A stretch of 64,000 nt of DNA, from positions 186,001 to 250,000 of the forward strand of contig NZ_APNH01000004.1 in NCBI RefSeq assembly GCF_040361275.1, read 5' to 3'. The position numbers were made by a program, and so were the translations under genes. Shown here in pieces: positions 7,675-18,101 of this stretch (position 1 is its first letter; the number at the start of each line of letters is the position of its first letter). The notes below the pieces were generated by a model. That model did not search any database, was not told the DNA's origin, and saw only the letters and a list, made by a program, of their open reading frames with translations. The DNA is from Salinisphaera sp. T31B1 (GTDB taxonomy: Bacteria > Pseudomonadota > Gammaproteobacteria > Nevskiales > Salinisphaeraceae).

Positions 7675-9519
7675 CTAGAACATCTCCGAGGCGCCGACTT
7701 CCCGCTCCTGGCCATCCTCGCCGTAGCGGTTGTTGATGTGATCCCCGGTGATCATCTGCTTGTAGCTCATGCCGGGGCCCACCATCGGGTACACGCCGGC
7801 GTCCGGATCGATCATCACCTCGAGAAACGCCGGCCCCTGGAAGTTGAGGAACTCCTCGATCACGCGGGGCAGGTCGGCCGGATCGGTGAGCCGGGCGGCA
7901 TACTCGAAGCCGTCGGCCTCGGCGGCCTTGATGAAGTCCTTCTTGTGCAGCGACTTGTCCGAGGCGGACAAACGGCCCTTGAAGAACAGCTTCTGCCACT
8001 GTTTGACCATGCCGTCGCCGTTGTTGTTGAGCACGACGACCTTCACGGGCAGGCCGTAGGTGGTCACGGTCTCCATTTCGCCGATGTTCATGCGAATCGA
8101 TGCATCGCCGTCGATATCGATGACCAGCTTGTCGCGCCGGGCGAAGGCGGCGCCGATGGCCGCCGGCAGGCCGAAGCCCATCGTGCCCATGGAGCCCGAG
8201 GTGAGCCACAGCCGCGGCTCGCGGAAGTCGAAGTACTGGGCGGCCCACATCTGATGCTGGCCCACGCCGGTGGCGATCACTGCGCGTCCGTCCGTATGCT
8301 TGTTGATCTCCTCGATCACCGCGTACGGCTGGATCATCGCGGTGTCGCGAGCGTAGTTCATCGCATAGTGGCGCTTGAGCTCGGTGACGTGCTCGTGCCA
8401 GGCCGAGAAATCGGCCGAAAAACCGTTCTCGCGGCCGTAGGCCAGCACGCGCGACAGGCTCGGCGAGAACAGCCCGACGTGATGCCAGTCCACGGCCTTG
8501 ACCTTGCCGATTTCGGAGGCATCCGCATCGAAATGGACCAGCGCCTTGGCGTTGGGCGCGAACTTGTCCGGCACGCCGGCCACGCGATCGTCGAAGCGTG
8601 AGCCCACCGCGATCAGCAGATCGCAATCGTCCACGGCATAGTTGGCGAAGGCGGTGCCGTGCATGCCGAGCATGTGCAGCGACAGGGCATCGGTGGTGTC
8701 GAACGCGCCGATGCCCATCAGGGTGGTCACCACCGGAATGCCGAAGGCCTGGGCGAGGGCGCGCAGTTCGCTGGCGGAATCCGAGTTGATGACGCCGCCG
8801 CCGGCATAGATCAGCGGTTTCTCGCTCGCAGCCAGCAGCTCGAAGAAACGCGCGCACTTGTCGTCGGTGAGCTCGCTTTCGCGCAGGTCGCGCATGCGCT
8901 GGCGATAGCCGGGCACGGCCAGCACGCCTTCGCCGCGAAACGCGCCTTCCCAGTTCTGGACGTCCTTGGGCACGTCGATGACGACGGGGCCGGGGCGGCC
9001 CGAGCGGGCGATCTCGAAGGCGGTACGCACGGTGGCCTCGAGTTTGTCCGGGTCGGTGACGAAGAACACGTGCTTGGCGGCACTGCTCATGATGTTGGAC
9101 ACCGGCGCCTCCTGGAAGGCGTCGGTGCCCACGGCCGCGCGCGCGACCTGGCCGCAGATGAGCACGATCGGCACCGAGTCCGCCATGCAGTCGCGCACCG
9201 GCGTCACGCAGTTGGTCGCGCCCGGGCCGGAGGTGACCATGGCCACGCCGACCTTGCCGGAGGCGCGTGCATAGCCGGCCGCCATGAAGCCCGCGCCCTG
9301 TTCGTTGGCGGGCACGATCAGCGGCATGCGGTCGTGGTTGTCGGCGTTGTAGCGGAAGATCGCGTCGTAGGTCGGCAGAATCGCGCCGCCCGAGTAGCCG
9401 AAAATGGTGTCCACGCCTTCGTCGGCCAGTACCTGTACGATCACTTCCGCGCCCGAGAGGACGGTCCCGCTCAGCGGGTGTGGATCGGTCGAGGTATGGA
9501 CGTACTGGGCTTGGCTCAT
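7675..9519 (-). CDS. ilvB: Acetolactate synthase large (catalytic) subunit
   Basis: ThDP-dependent condensation of two pyruvates, or of pyruvate and 2-ketobutyrate, in branched-chain amino acid synthesis. The 614-residue protein has the N-terminal pyrimidine-binding domain with GYSGGAILPTYDAI, the catalytic glutamate in VPANEQGAGFMA, SGPGATNCVTPV, the FAD-binding central domain (SRFDDRVAG) and the C-terminal ThDP-binding motif IDGDASIRMN through LNNNGDGMVKQW. The latter has GDGM where GMV is more often preceded by Q or L, a minor variant. Start ATG 9519 precedes MSQAQYVHTS. It is transcribed away from its partner ilvH (172-base divergent gap), unlike the usual ilvBHC order. Confidence 0.95.
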   Translation of the reverse strand: MSQAQYVHTSTDPHPLSGTVLSGAEVIVQVLADEGVDTIFGYSGGAILPTYDAIFRYNADNHDRMPLIVPANEQGAGFMAAGYARASGKVGVAMVTSGPGATNCVTPVRDCMADSVPIVLICGQVARAAVGTDAFQEAPVSNIMSSAAKHVFFVTDPDKLEATVRTAFEIARSGRPGPVVIDVPKDVQNWEGAFRGEGVLAVPGYRQRMRDLRESELTDDKCARFFELLAASEKPLIYAGGGVINSDSASELRALAQAFGIPVVTTLMGIGAFDTTDALSLHMLGMHGTAFANYAVDDCDLLIAVGSRFDDRVAGVPDKFAPNAKALVHFDADASEIGKVKAVDWHHVGLFSPSLSRVLAYGRENGFSADFSAWHEHVTELKRHYAMNYARDTAMIQPYAVIEEINKHTDGRAVIATGVGQHQMWAAQYFDFREPRLWLTSGSMGTMGFGLPAAIGAAFARRDKLVIDIDGDASIRMNIGEMETVTTYGLPVKVVVLNNNGDGMVKQWQKLFFKGRLSASDKSLHKKDFIKAAEADGFEYAARLTDPADLPRVIEEFLNFQGPAFLEVMIDPDAGVYPMVGPGMSYKQMITGDHINNRYGEDGQEREVGASEMF

Positions 9520-9553
9520 GGGATCACCCAATTGGCAGCGTGGAAAACCGCGA

Positions 9554-9559
9554 ATTATA
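9554..9559 (-). promoter_or_regulatory. Candidate -10 box of ilvB
   Basis: Perfect TATAAT on the minus strand, 34 bases upstream of the ilvB ATG. No good -35 hexamer lies at 16-18 bases, so the promoter may be weak or activator-dependent. No leader peptide or attenuator was seen in the 172-base divergent gap. Confidence 0.4.
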
Positions 9560-9691
9560 GCGCACAAACAACCGTGCCCGGCCAGTCTACAAGCCGTCAG
9601 CACGGGCGCGCCGGTTGCTTCGCTTGTACATTGCGCGTATTTTGCGCGCTTTGCAGGCGCGCCCCACGCATAATTCAAAGGCATTGCAGCA

Positions 9692-10210
9692 ATGCGACAC
9701 GTCATATCCGTTCTGATGGCCAACGAAGCGGGCGCGCTCGTTCGCGTGGCCGGCATGTTCTCCCAGCGCGGCTTCAATATCGAGACGCTCAACGTCGGGC
9801 CGACCGAGGACCCTTCGGTGTCGCGGCTGACGCTGGTGACCGAGGGCACCGAACACATTGTCGAACAGATCAACCGCCAGCTGCTCAAGCTCGTCGACGT
9901 GATCGACGTGCTGGACATGACCGGCGACGAGCACGTCGAACGTGAGCTCGCGCTGGTCAAGGTGCGCCTGGCCGAGGGCCAACTCTCGCTGGAAGCGCTG
10001 GCCGACGGCTATGACGTCGACACCATCAGCGACGACGGCGAAGTGCGGACATTGAAGTTCGTCGGCGCCGGCGACGAACTAAACCGGTTCGTGGCGACGC
10101 TCGAGAACGCCGGGGTGCTCGTGGAGCTGGCGCGCAGCGGTGCGGTCACCATGACCCCGGGTGCCGCCGCCGGTCTTCATTACAGCGAATCGGATGCCGA
10201 CCCGGCCTGA
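9692..10210 (+). CDS. ilvH: Acetolactate synthase small (regulatory) subunit
   Basis: Regulatory subunit that stabilises the large subunit and gives valine feedback inhibition. The 172-residue protein has an N-terminal ACT domain beginning MRHVISVLMANEAGALVRVAG with the conserved FSQRGFNIETLNVG, and a C-terminal ALS_ss_C domain (ELALVKVRL onward). Length matches E. coli IlvH (163) with a short extra tail. It lies 72 bases before ilvC and probably shares its transcript. The catalytic partner ilvB is on the opposite strand. A CATAAT lies 18-23 bases before the ATG. Confidence 0.95.
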   Translation: MRHVISVLMANEAGALVRVAGMFSQRGFNIETLNVGPTEDPSVSRLTLVTEGTEHIVEQINRQLLKLVDVIDVLDMTGDEHVERELALVKVRLAEGQLSLEALADGYDVDTISDDGEVRTLKFVGAGDELNRFVATLENAGVLVELARSGAVTMTPGAAAGLHYSESDADPA

Positions 10211-11299
<1,089 letters not shown>

Positions 11300-11343
11300 G
11301 CGGATGCTGACGGTCTGATCCCTCGGATTCGCAGTCGCCAGGT

Positions 11344-12018
11344 ATGCGGCGCAAGACGTTATTCCATGTCGTGCCGGAAGGGTGGGCGGTCCTGATCGGG
11401 CTGGCCGCGGCGGTTCTCATCGTGAACGCCGCGGTCAGCTGGGTCTGGGCACTGCCCCTGCTGGCTGCGTTGATCGTCGCAGCCCTGTATTTCCGTGACT
11501 CACCGCGCAACGTACCGGCCGAGCCGCTGGCGATCATCGCGCCCGTGGATGGACGCGTCGTTCATCGACGGGAATGCTACGACCCCTTCCTGGACCGGGA
11601 GGCGATCAAGATCTCGCTGCAGGTGCATCTGCTGGGCGCGTATCTGATCCGTTCGCCGGTCGAGGGCACCGTGCTCGAACTCACCGGCGAGGCGATCGAT
11701 GCGCTCGACGGGGTCGCTTCGCGTATTCGCACCGACGAGGGGGACGACGTGATCATGGTCATCCGTCACGGCAGCCTGTTCGGCGCCCGCCCCTGTCGAA
11801 GCGAGTTCGGCGAGCGCGTGGGCCAGGGCCGCTGTTGCGGTCAGCGACGGCTGGCTCGCCGGGTCGATCTGTATCTGCCGGTGAATTCCCGGGTCGAGGT
11901 CGAACTGGGCGATCATGTCTCGGCCGGCGCCTGTGTGCTTGCCAAGCTCGTACACAAGAAGGCCGATCCGCCGCGGCAATCGGACGGCGGTTCGCCGAAG
12001 CTGGCGGCATCCGCGTAG
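11344..12018 (+). CDS. Phosphatidylserine decarboxylase-like protein lacking the processing serine
   Basis: A 224-residue protein of the short PSD/archaetidylserine decarboxylase family: two N-terminal hydrophobic segments (about 12-48), then FRDSPR (50-55), APVDGRVV (66-73), the VH...SPVEG block (94-107) and RVDLYLP (173-179) followed by GDHVSAGACVLA. Active family members have a GS or LGST site just before the RVD segment, where autocleavage makes the pyruvoyl group. Here that place reads RRLARRVDLYLP, with no serine. The protein is therefore predicted not to self-process, or the base sequence has a local error. Context (ilvC before, pssA after) is the normal site of this gene. Confidence 0.75.
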   Translation: MRRKTLFHVVPEGWAVLIGLAAAVLIVNAAVSWVWALPLLAALIVAALYFRDSPRNVPAEPLAIIAPVDGRVVHRRECYDPFLDREAIKISLQVHLLGAYLIRSPVEGTVLELTGEAIDALDGVASRIRTDEGDDVIMVIRHGSLFGARPCRSEFGERVGQGRCCGQRRLARRVDLYLPVNSRVEVELGDHVSAGACVLAKLVHKKADPPRQSDGGSPKLAASA

Positions 12019-12141
12019 TATGCAACGCGCGGACTGCGGTCCGTGCGATCGACGGATCGCGACAAAGGGCGACGGGTGGTTGCGGCGCGCAAGCGCTGCC
12101 CGCAGCGGTCGGACGCCCTCCGGTTTTACCAGAGTAACGTC

Positions 12142-12912
12142 ATGAGCGAGCAAAATTCCGCGGCAACGAGCCGCCGTCGGCGCGGTATCTACCTGCTGCC
12201 CAATCTGTTTACCACCGGCACCCTGTTCGCGGGTTTCTACGCAATCATCGCGGCGACCCAGGGGCGCTTCGTGGTGGCGGCGGTGGCGATTTTCGTTGCC
12301 ATGCTCACCGATATGCTCGATGGGCGCGTGGCGCGCCTGACCAATACCGAAAGCGATTTCGGTATCCAGTACGACAGTCTGGCCGATCTGGTCGCGTTCG
12401 GTCTGGCCTCCGGGCTGATCGCTTATCTCTACAGTCTCGACAGCCTGGCCTATTACAGCAACGTCGCGGGCAAGCTCGGCTGGCTGGCGGCCTTTTTCTA
12501 TACTGCGGCGGCTGCGCTGCGGCTGGCACGATTCAATATCACTCGCGGCGGTGCGGTCGAGAAGAAGGTCTTTCTCGGGCTGCCCAGCCCGGCCGCAGCC
12601 GGGCTATTGGTCGGCTTTGTCTGGGTAAGCGCGGATTTCGATGTCAGCGGCGCCCAGCTGGTGGTCCCCGTATTCCTGCTGACGGTGGCCGCCGGGCTGC
12701 TCATGGTCAGCAATGTCCGCTACCACAGCTTCAAGGATCTGAACTTCGGCGAGCGGGTACCGTTTCGCTATATTCTGTTCATGCTGGTCGTATTCGTGCT
12801 GATCATTCTCGATCCGCCGCGGATACTGTTTCTCGGCTTTTTCGTCTATGCCGCGTCGGGGCCGATACTCGCGTTGCGGCGCTGGCGTCGTCGGCACGCT
12901 TCGCGAGGCTGA
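12142..12912 (+). CDS. pssA: CDP-diacylglycerol-serine O-phosphatidyltransferase
   Basis: Makes phosphatidylserine from CDP-diacylglycerol and serine at the inner membrane, the precursor of phosphatidylethanolamine. The 256-residue integral membrane protein opens with RRRRGIYLLPNLFTTGTLF and carries the CDP-alcohol phosphotransferase motif DG(x2)AR(x8)G(x3)D(x3)D as DGRVARLTNTESDFGIQYD at about 63-81 plus the last Asp. Several hydrophobic helices follow. It is of the PssA class II (Bacillus) type rather than the E. coli phospholipase-D type. It probably shares a transcript with ilvC and the PSD-like gene upstream. Confidence 0.95.
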   Translation: MSEQNSAATSRRRRGIYLLPNLFTTGTLFAGFYAIIAATQGRFVVAAVAIFVAMLTDMLDGRVARLTNTESDFGIQYDSLADLVAFGLASGLIAYLYSLDSLAYYSNVAGKLGWLAAFFYTAAAALRLARFNITRGGAVEKKVFLGLPSPAAAGLLVGFVWVSADFDVSGAQLVVPVFLLTVAAGLLMVSNVRYHSFKDLNFGERVPFRYILFMLVVFVLIILDPPRILFLGFFVYAASGPILALRRWRRRHASRG

Positions 12913-12963
12913 GCCAGGCGATCGACGGCTGCCAATCACGGCCCGAGCGGTTAGGCTAGCGTC

Positions 12964-13902
12964 ATGAGTACAGCACAACGACGTCGGATGCTCGATGCGC
13001 TGGGACTGGTGGCATGGCGACCGCGCGCCGATGGCCCGCTCGCGGGTGGGCGCCGGCCGGGCCCGGCGCACCCCTCGGCATCCGACCGCGGTGCCGGGCC
13101 CCTCGAACAGGCCGACGGGCCCGAGCGATCGGCGGCTCCGTCGCAACCGGCGGCCCATCCCGTGCAGCACTCGGCTGCAGCGGCTGTCGAGGCCGGGGCG
13201 GCCCCCGGCACTGCATCTGCGGAACCGGACATCGGCTCAGATCGCCCCGCACCGCAGACCGTCGATATCGACCCGGTCCGTACCGACCACGACGACAAGA
13301 CCGGGGCCGCATCCGCGGCGCCGGCCGGTGCGCCGCTCGCCGACATGGATTGGGACGCCCTGGAGGCATGGCTCGGCGAACAGGATCATCGCGGCGCGCA
13401 GCGCCCGGTATTCGGGGTCGGCGCCCGCGATGCGGATGTGCTGATCGTCGGTGAAGCGCCGGGCGCCAACGAGGATGCACAGGGGGTGCCGTTCGTAGGC
13501 CGCGCCGGGCAGCTGCTCGACCGTATGCTTGCGGCGATCGGCTGTTCACGCCAGCACAACGTGTATATCACCAACATCTGCAAGTTCCGGCCGCCCAACA
13601 ACCGTGACCCGAATGCCGATGAGGTCGCCGCCGACTGGCCGGTGCTGGAGCGTCAGATCGAGCTGATGGACCCGATGCTGGTTGTTGCGGTGGGGCGCGT
13701 AGCGGCCCAGACGCTGTTGGATACTCAGGAAGCGCTGGGCAAGATGCGGGGCCGGATGCACCGCTATCCCCGCCGCGAGCTCGATGTGCTGGTGACCTAT
13801 CACCCGGCCTATCTGCTGCGCAGCCCGCAGCAGAAAGCCAGGGCCTGGGAGGATCTCAAGCGGATCGCGCATCGCATCGCGCAGGGACGCGCGGCCCCAT
13901 GA
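12964..13902 (+). CDS. Uracil-DNA glycosylase family 4-like protein without the N-terminal Fe-S cysteines
   Basis: Predicted to excise uracil from DNA. Residues 1-15 resemble the usual [10 protein letters not shown] start; residues about 20-125 form an Ala/Pro-rich low-complexity linker; the catalytic domain is about 129-312. Motifs are clear: VFGVG (149-153), GEAPGANED (163-171), [13 protein letters not shown] and THE C-terminal HPAYLLR (His290). In the family a CxxC pair just before VFGVG and a CRPP cysteine hold a 4Fe-4S cluster. Here the first pair is absent ([11 protein letters not shown]) and CRPP reads KFRPP, leaving only Cys206 in NIC. A cluster-free variant is likely. Its stop overlaps rimI (ATGA). 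A -10-like TAGGCT lies 7 bases before the ATG. Confidence 0.8.
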   Translation: MSTAQRRRMLDALGLVAWRPRADGPLAGGRRPGPAHPSASDRGAGPLEQADGPERSAAPSQPAAHPVQHSAAAAVEAGAAPGTASAEPDIGSDRPAPQTVDIDPVRTDHDDKTGAASAAPAGAPLADMDWDALEAWLGEQDHRGAQRPVFGVGARDADVLIVGEAPGANEDAQGVPFVGRAGQLLDRMLAAIGCSRQHNVYITNICKFRPPNNRDPNADEVAADWPVLERQIELMDPMLVVAVGRVAAQTLLDTQEALGKMRGRMHRYPRRELDVLVTYHPAYLLRSPQQKARAWEDLKRIAHRIAQGRAAP

Positions 13903-14369
13903 GCGCTGAGGTCGACCAGCTCATTCGTGTACGGGGCATGCGCGCGCGGGATGTGCCGGCCGTGCTGGCCATCGAGCAGGTGTCCTACGGCTATCCGTGG
14001 AGCGAACGGATCTTCCGGGATTGTCTGCGGGTGGGTTATCGGGGCTGGGTGGCCACCGATCTGAACGAGGCGGTGGTGGGCTATGGGCTTTTATCGGTCG
14101 CCGTTGGCGAAGCCCATGTACTGAATCTGTGCGTGGCTCCGGACTGGCGCGGTCGCGGCATTGCCGCGCTGGTGCTCGAGGCGATGATTACCCAGGCCGT
14201 CGCCGAACGTGCCGAGACCGTATTGCTCGAAGTGCGGCCGTCCAATCGGTCCGCCCGCCGGCTGTACAAGCGCCGCGGCTTCAAACGCATCGCCACTCGC
14301 CCTGGATATTATCCGGCCGCCGATGGGCGCGAGGATGCCTTGTTGCTCGCGCTCGAGCTCGATATCTAA
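13899..14369 (+). CDS. rimI: Ribosomal protein S18-alanine N-acetyltransferase
   Basis: GNAT-fold acetyltransferase that acetylates the N-terminal alanine of ribosomal protein S18. The 156-residue protein shows the classic RimI signature: IEQVSYGYPWSERIFRDC (about 24-41), the acetyl-CoA loop VAPDWRGRGIAALVLEA (79-95) and the EVRPSNRSARRLYKRRGF C-terminal block. ATGA overlap with the preceding UDG-like gene implies coupling; UDG/rimI pairing is also common in other gammaproteobacteria. Confidence 0.93.
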   Translation: MSAEVDQLIRVRGMRARDVPAVLAIEQVSYGYPWSERIFRDCLRVGYRGWVATDLNEAVVGYGLLSVAVGEAHVLNLCVAPDWRGRGIAALVLEAMITQAVAERAETVLLEVRPSNRSARRLYKRRGFKRIATRPGYYPAADGREDALLLALELDI

Positions 14370-14386
14370 CACGGACACCTTCTGCC

Positions 14387-15652
14387 ATGGCGATCACCTC
14401 CGCGCGCGGCGCGCAGTTCAGCTGGGCGCTCTACGACTGGGCCAACTCGGCATTCGCCACCACGGTTGTTGCCGGTTTCTTCCCGATCTTCTTCAAGACT
14501 TACTGGAGTGCGGGCCATCCGGCAGAGACGAGTACGCTCCAGCTGGGCCTCGGCAGCGCACTGGCAAGCCTGGTCGTGCTCATGCTCGCACCGCTGGCCG
14601 GCGCGATCGCCGATCGCAGCCGGCGCAAGAAGCTCGGCCTGGCGCTGGCCACCGGCCTGTCCGTGGCGGCCACCGCCGGGCTGTTCTTCGTCGGCCAGGG
14701 CGCCTGGCTGGCCGCGCTGACGTTGTTCGTGGTCGCCTCGATCGGTTTTTTCCTGGCGATGGTGTTCTACGACAGTCTCATCGTGGATGTGTGCAGCGCG
14801 AGCGAATACGATCGGGTGTCGGCGTTGGGCTACGGCCTGGGTTATCTCGGCGGTGGGCTGCTGCTGGCGGTCAACGTGGCGATGACGCTCGCACCCGACT
14901 GGTTTGGCCTGGCTGACCGGGCCGAGGCCGTGCGCTGGGCGTTTGCCAGTGTGGCGCTCTGGTGGGCGGTGTTTTCGCTGCCGCTGTTCCTGTTCGTCGA
15001 CGAGTCCCGCAACGCCGAGACGCCGGGGGCGCGCGAGGCACTGCGGGCCGGCCTGTCCGAACTCCGGGCCACCGCGCGGCGCATTCTCGGCGAACGCGCG
15101 GTGTGGATGTTTCTGCTGGCTTACTGGCTGTATATCGACGGCGTGCACACGATCATCCGCATGGCGGTCGACTTCGGGCTGAACCTGGGTTTCGGCCAGG
15201 AGAGTCTGATCACGGCGTTGCTGATGGTGCAGTTCATCGGTTTTCCCGCCGCAGTCGGCTTTGGCTGGCTGGCCCAGCGCTGGGATACGAAGAAGGCGAT
15301 ATATCTAGGCCTGGCCGTGTATGCCGGGATCACGGCGTGGGGCTACTTCCTGGCCGAGGTCTGGCAGTTCTATGTCATGGCTGGCGTGATCGGTCTGGTC
15401 CAGGGCGGGGTGCAATCGCTGTCGCGCTCCTACTTCGCCCGCCTGATACCGGACGGCAAAGCCGGCGAGTATTTCGGCATTTACAACATGATGGGCAAAT
15501 TCGCCGCCGTCATCGGCCCGCTGCTGGTTGGCCTGACCGCGGCGCTCACCGGCAGTGCGCGCCTGTCGATTCTGTCGGTGCTGATTCTGTTCGTGGCCGG
15601 CGGCTGGCTGCTTACCCGGGTCGACGTTCGCGAGGCCCCGAGCGCCGGCTGA
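14387..15652 (+). CDS. MFS transporter, UMF1/Atg22-like family
   Basis: Integral inner-membrane transporter of 421 residues with about 12 hydrophobic helices. FSWALYDWANSAFATTV at the N-terminus is diagnostic of the UMF1/Atg22-like MFS group, as is LIPDGKAGEYFGIYNMMG in the C-terminal half; ADRSRRKKLG is the loop-2/3 MFS motif. The substrate is unknown (eukaryotic Atg22 exports vacuolar amino acids). ATG 14387 is 17 bases after rimI. A hairpin without a T run at 15761-15787 lies downstream. Confidence 0.88.
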   Translation: MAITSARGAQFSWALYDWANSAFATTVVAGFFPIFFKTYWSAGHPAETSTLQLGLGSALASLVVLMLAPLAGAIADRSRRKKLGLALATGLSVAATAGLFFVGQGAWLAALTLFVVASIGFFLAMVFYDSLIVDVCSASEYDRVSALGYGLGYLGGGLLLAVNVAMTLAPDWFGLADRAEAVRWAFASVALWWAVFSLPLFLFVDESRNAETPGAREALRAGLSELRATARRILGERAVWMFLLAYWLYIDGVHTIIRMAVDFGLNLGFGQESLITALLMVQFIGFPAAVGFGWLAQRWDTKKAIYLGLAVYAGITAWGYFLAEVWQFYVMAGVIGLVQGGVQSLSRSYFARLIPDGKAGEYFGIYNMMGKFAAVIGPLLVGLTAALTGSARLSILSVLILFVAGGWLLTRVDVREAPSAG

Positions 15653-16348
15653 TCGGCGGCCTCGAAAGACCGATGCCGTGACGCTGGGCGTTCGGATCGA
15701 ACGTGCCGCCGCGCGCGTGGAACACGGGCCGCGGATTGGGCCGAACCCGTATCCGATCGAGACGCCGGAAGGCAAGCGTCCGGCGTCATGGCGTCCGATC
15801 TCGGTCTCCGATTCGCCGCGGTGCGGGCGTCTATCGGAGCCCGCTTCGAATCGCGTGGGTCCGTTGTGACACGATCGCTCCCTGTATTTGCCCAAGCGTT
15901 TGGTACGGGCCGGCCGGCGACACCCCGCTCGTCCGCTATGGGGCGTCGATCACCTGCGGCGCCCCTGCTCGATCGGCCGGATGTGCGTATGGCGCCGGTA
16001 AAACGGGCTGGCCAGACGTTCGCGCGCTCGTCTACCGCGTGCAGCCTGTCCTGTCTATGTCGAATCGAGCGAACCGTCGTCGGCCACGGGTCGTATACAG
16101 CGGTTCGCTTCACGCCGGATCGGCGGTCGCGCGTTTCTGTGATCCGGCCCGGGCCTGCCGTTCATGCATGGCCCGAAGACGATAGTAAATGGCCGGAAAC
16201 CGAAAGACGCAGGTGCACCTTTACCCCACACTGAGCCATGCCGTAGTGCCGGCACACAACGGCACCCCGGCCATCGGCCCGGGCGGGAACGGGGCCCGCG
16301 GCACCTGTACATCATCGGCCAGCATTCATGACACGGGGTGGGGAGATC
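15653..16348. other. 696-base gap without a supported gene
   Basis: No open frame on either strand resembles a known protein. A perfect 9-bp inverted repeat (GACGCCGGA/TCCGGCGTC, 9-base loop) is at 15761-15787; it has no T tract and could be a factor-dependent 3' end of the UMF1 transcript. The remainder should contain the promoter of the esterase genes. Confidence 0.5.
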
Positions 16349-17986
16349 ATGACGATGCGAGTAGAACGTGCAAGAGGCGTATCCGGCGCAGCGTGCGCGA
16401 TTGTCGTTGCATTGGCGCTGGGTGCCTGTAGCGACGACAAGGACGCTCAGCTGGGCAGTGCGCCCGCCCCGGATTCGACCCGAACCGCGGTGGTGCAGAC
16501 CGCCGATGGCCCCGTGCAGGGGCGTATCGCTTCGGGTGTCAGCCAGTTCCTCGGCATTCCCTTTGCCGCGTCGCCGGTGGGTGATCTGCGCTGGCGGCCC
16601 CCGCAGCCTCCCCAACCCTGGACCGAGACGCGTTCGACCCTCGCCTACGGCGATACCTGCGCACAGACCAACACGCTCGGGGTATTCGCTTCGCCGAGCG
16701 CGAGCGAGGACTGCCTGTTCGTCAACGTGTTCGCACCGCGGGCCATCAAGGCGGACGCCCGTCTGCCGGTGATGGTCTGGATCTACGGTGGCGCGCTGTT
16801 CGACGGCGAGAGCGACGACTATGACGGCAGCAAGCTGGTCGCCCGTGGAGACGTGGTGGTCGTGACCTTCAACTACCGGCTGAACGTGTTCGGATTTCTG
16901 TCGCATCCGGCGCTCGACGACGAAGGTCATGCGTTCAGCAATTACGGTTTCATGGACCAGCAGTTCGCGTTCGAGTGGGTACGGGACAACATCGCGGCCT
17001 TTGGTGGCGATCCGGGCAACGTCACGATATTCGGTGAGTCCGCCGGCGGGCGCAGCATTCTTGCGCACCTGGTATCACCCACCGCGGCCGGACTGTTCCA
17101 ACGCGCGATCATTGAAAGCGGCGCCGGGTTGCCGACCACCGATCTGGCCAGCGCCGAAACGGAGGGCGTGAGCTTTGCCGAACAGGTGGGTTGCCAGAGC
17201 GATGACGCAGAGCAGACCACACAGTGTCTGCGCGCGCTGTCTGTCGAAGAGATCCAGTCGATGGCGCCGCGATTCCAGAGCCGTCAGATTCTGCCGCTCG
17301 ACGGCACGATTCTGACCCAGACACTCGATCAGGCGCTGGCTTCCGGTGAGTTCAACCAGGTGCCGATCATCTCGGGTACCAACAAGGATGAGAACACGCT
17401 GTTCATCGGCCTGAACGAACTCAACAGCGGTCGTGCGCTGACCGACGACGAGTACACCGGGCAGATTCAGAGCCGTTACGGCGACGACGCGGGCGAGGTG
17501 CTCGCCGCCTACCCATTGACGGCCTACGACTCGGCGGGCGCGGCGTCGTCGGCGCTGACCACCGACAGCGGCTATGTCTGCCCGGCGCTGGACGAAGACC
17601 GCCGGTTTTCGCAGTACGTGCCGGTTTATGCCTACGAGTTCACCGACCGCACCGCGCCCGCCTATGCTCCGCCTGTGTCGTTCGACTACGGCGCCTACCA
17701 CACCAGCGAGATCCAGTACCTGTTTCCACTCTATGCTGGCGGACAGGGCACGCCTCACGAACTCAGCGACGCCCAGAGCGCGCTCTCGGACGACATGGTC
17801 AGCTACTGGACTCGGTTTGCGGCCGTGTCCGACCCCAACGCCGAGGGCACGCCGGACTGGCCTGCCTATGCCACGGATCGCCCTCGGTATCAGTCGCTGG
17901 AACTGCCCGAACCGGTGACACGCGATGTCGCGGACCTTGCCGCAGCGCATCACTGTGACCTGTGGGACGCATTGGCCGGGCGCTAG
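16349..17986 (+). CDS. Type-B carboxylesterase, predicted lipoprotein (copy 1)
   Basis: A 545-residue alpha/beta-hydrolase of the carboxylesterase/lipase (COesterase) family. The signal peptide ends in the lipobox LALGAC with Cys27 lipidated, so the enzyme should be membrane-anchored. Features: FLGIPFAASPVGDLRW, EDCLFVNVF, the oxyanion-hole region WIYGGALF, the nucleophile Ser231 in GESAGG, Glu348 (NKDENTLF) and His451 (YHTSE), a full Ser-Glu-His triad. ATG 16349 was chosen for the GGGGTGGGGA site ahead of it; ATG 16328 has none. It is followed by a clear paralogue. The ester substrate is unknown. Confidence 0.9.
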   Translation: MTMRVERARGVSGAACAIVVALALGACSDDKDAQLGSAPAPDSTRTAVVQTADGPVQGRIASGVSQFLGIPFAASPVGDLRWRPPQPPQPWTETRSTLAYGDTCAQTNTLGVFASPSASEDCLFVNVFAPRAIKADARLPVMVWIYGGALFDGESDDYDGSKLVARGDVVVVTFNYRLNVFGFLSHPALDDEGHAFSNYGFMDQQFAFEWVRDNIAAFGGDPGNVTIFGESAGGRSILAHLVSPTAAGLFQRAIIESGAGLPTTDLASAETEGVSFAEQVGCQSDDAEQTTQCLRALSVEEIQSMAPRFQSRQILPLDGTILTQTLDQALASGEFNQVPIISGTNKDENTLFIGLNELNSGRALTDDEYTGQIQSRYGDDAGEVLAAYPLTAYDSAGAASSALTTDSGYVCPALDEDRRFSQYVPVYAYEFTDRTAPAYAPPVSFDYGAYHTSEIQYLFPLYAGGQGTPHELSDAQSALSDDMVSYWTRFAAVSDPNAEGTPDWPAYATDRPRYQSLELPEPVTRDVADLAAAHHCDLWDALAGR

Positions 17987-18101
17987 CGCGGGCCGGCTAC
18001 GGCTGCGCGCTGTGTCGGTCGATGCACGAACCGTATTTCGATGGCTGCCGTCCCTGTTCGGTGTCGGCAGCACGGATGTTCATAAAAAAACGGGAGTCGT
18101 C

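Noticed and set aside
9520-9691. Leader-peptide attenuator for ilvB or ilvH
   Set aside because: No short open frame rich in Leu/Val/Ile codons followed by alternative hairpins is visible.
8659-9945. Plus-strand open frame opposite ilvB
   Set aside because: ilvB has full ThDP-enzyme motifs on the minus strand; the opposite frame has no recognisable domain.
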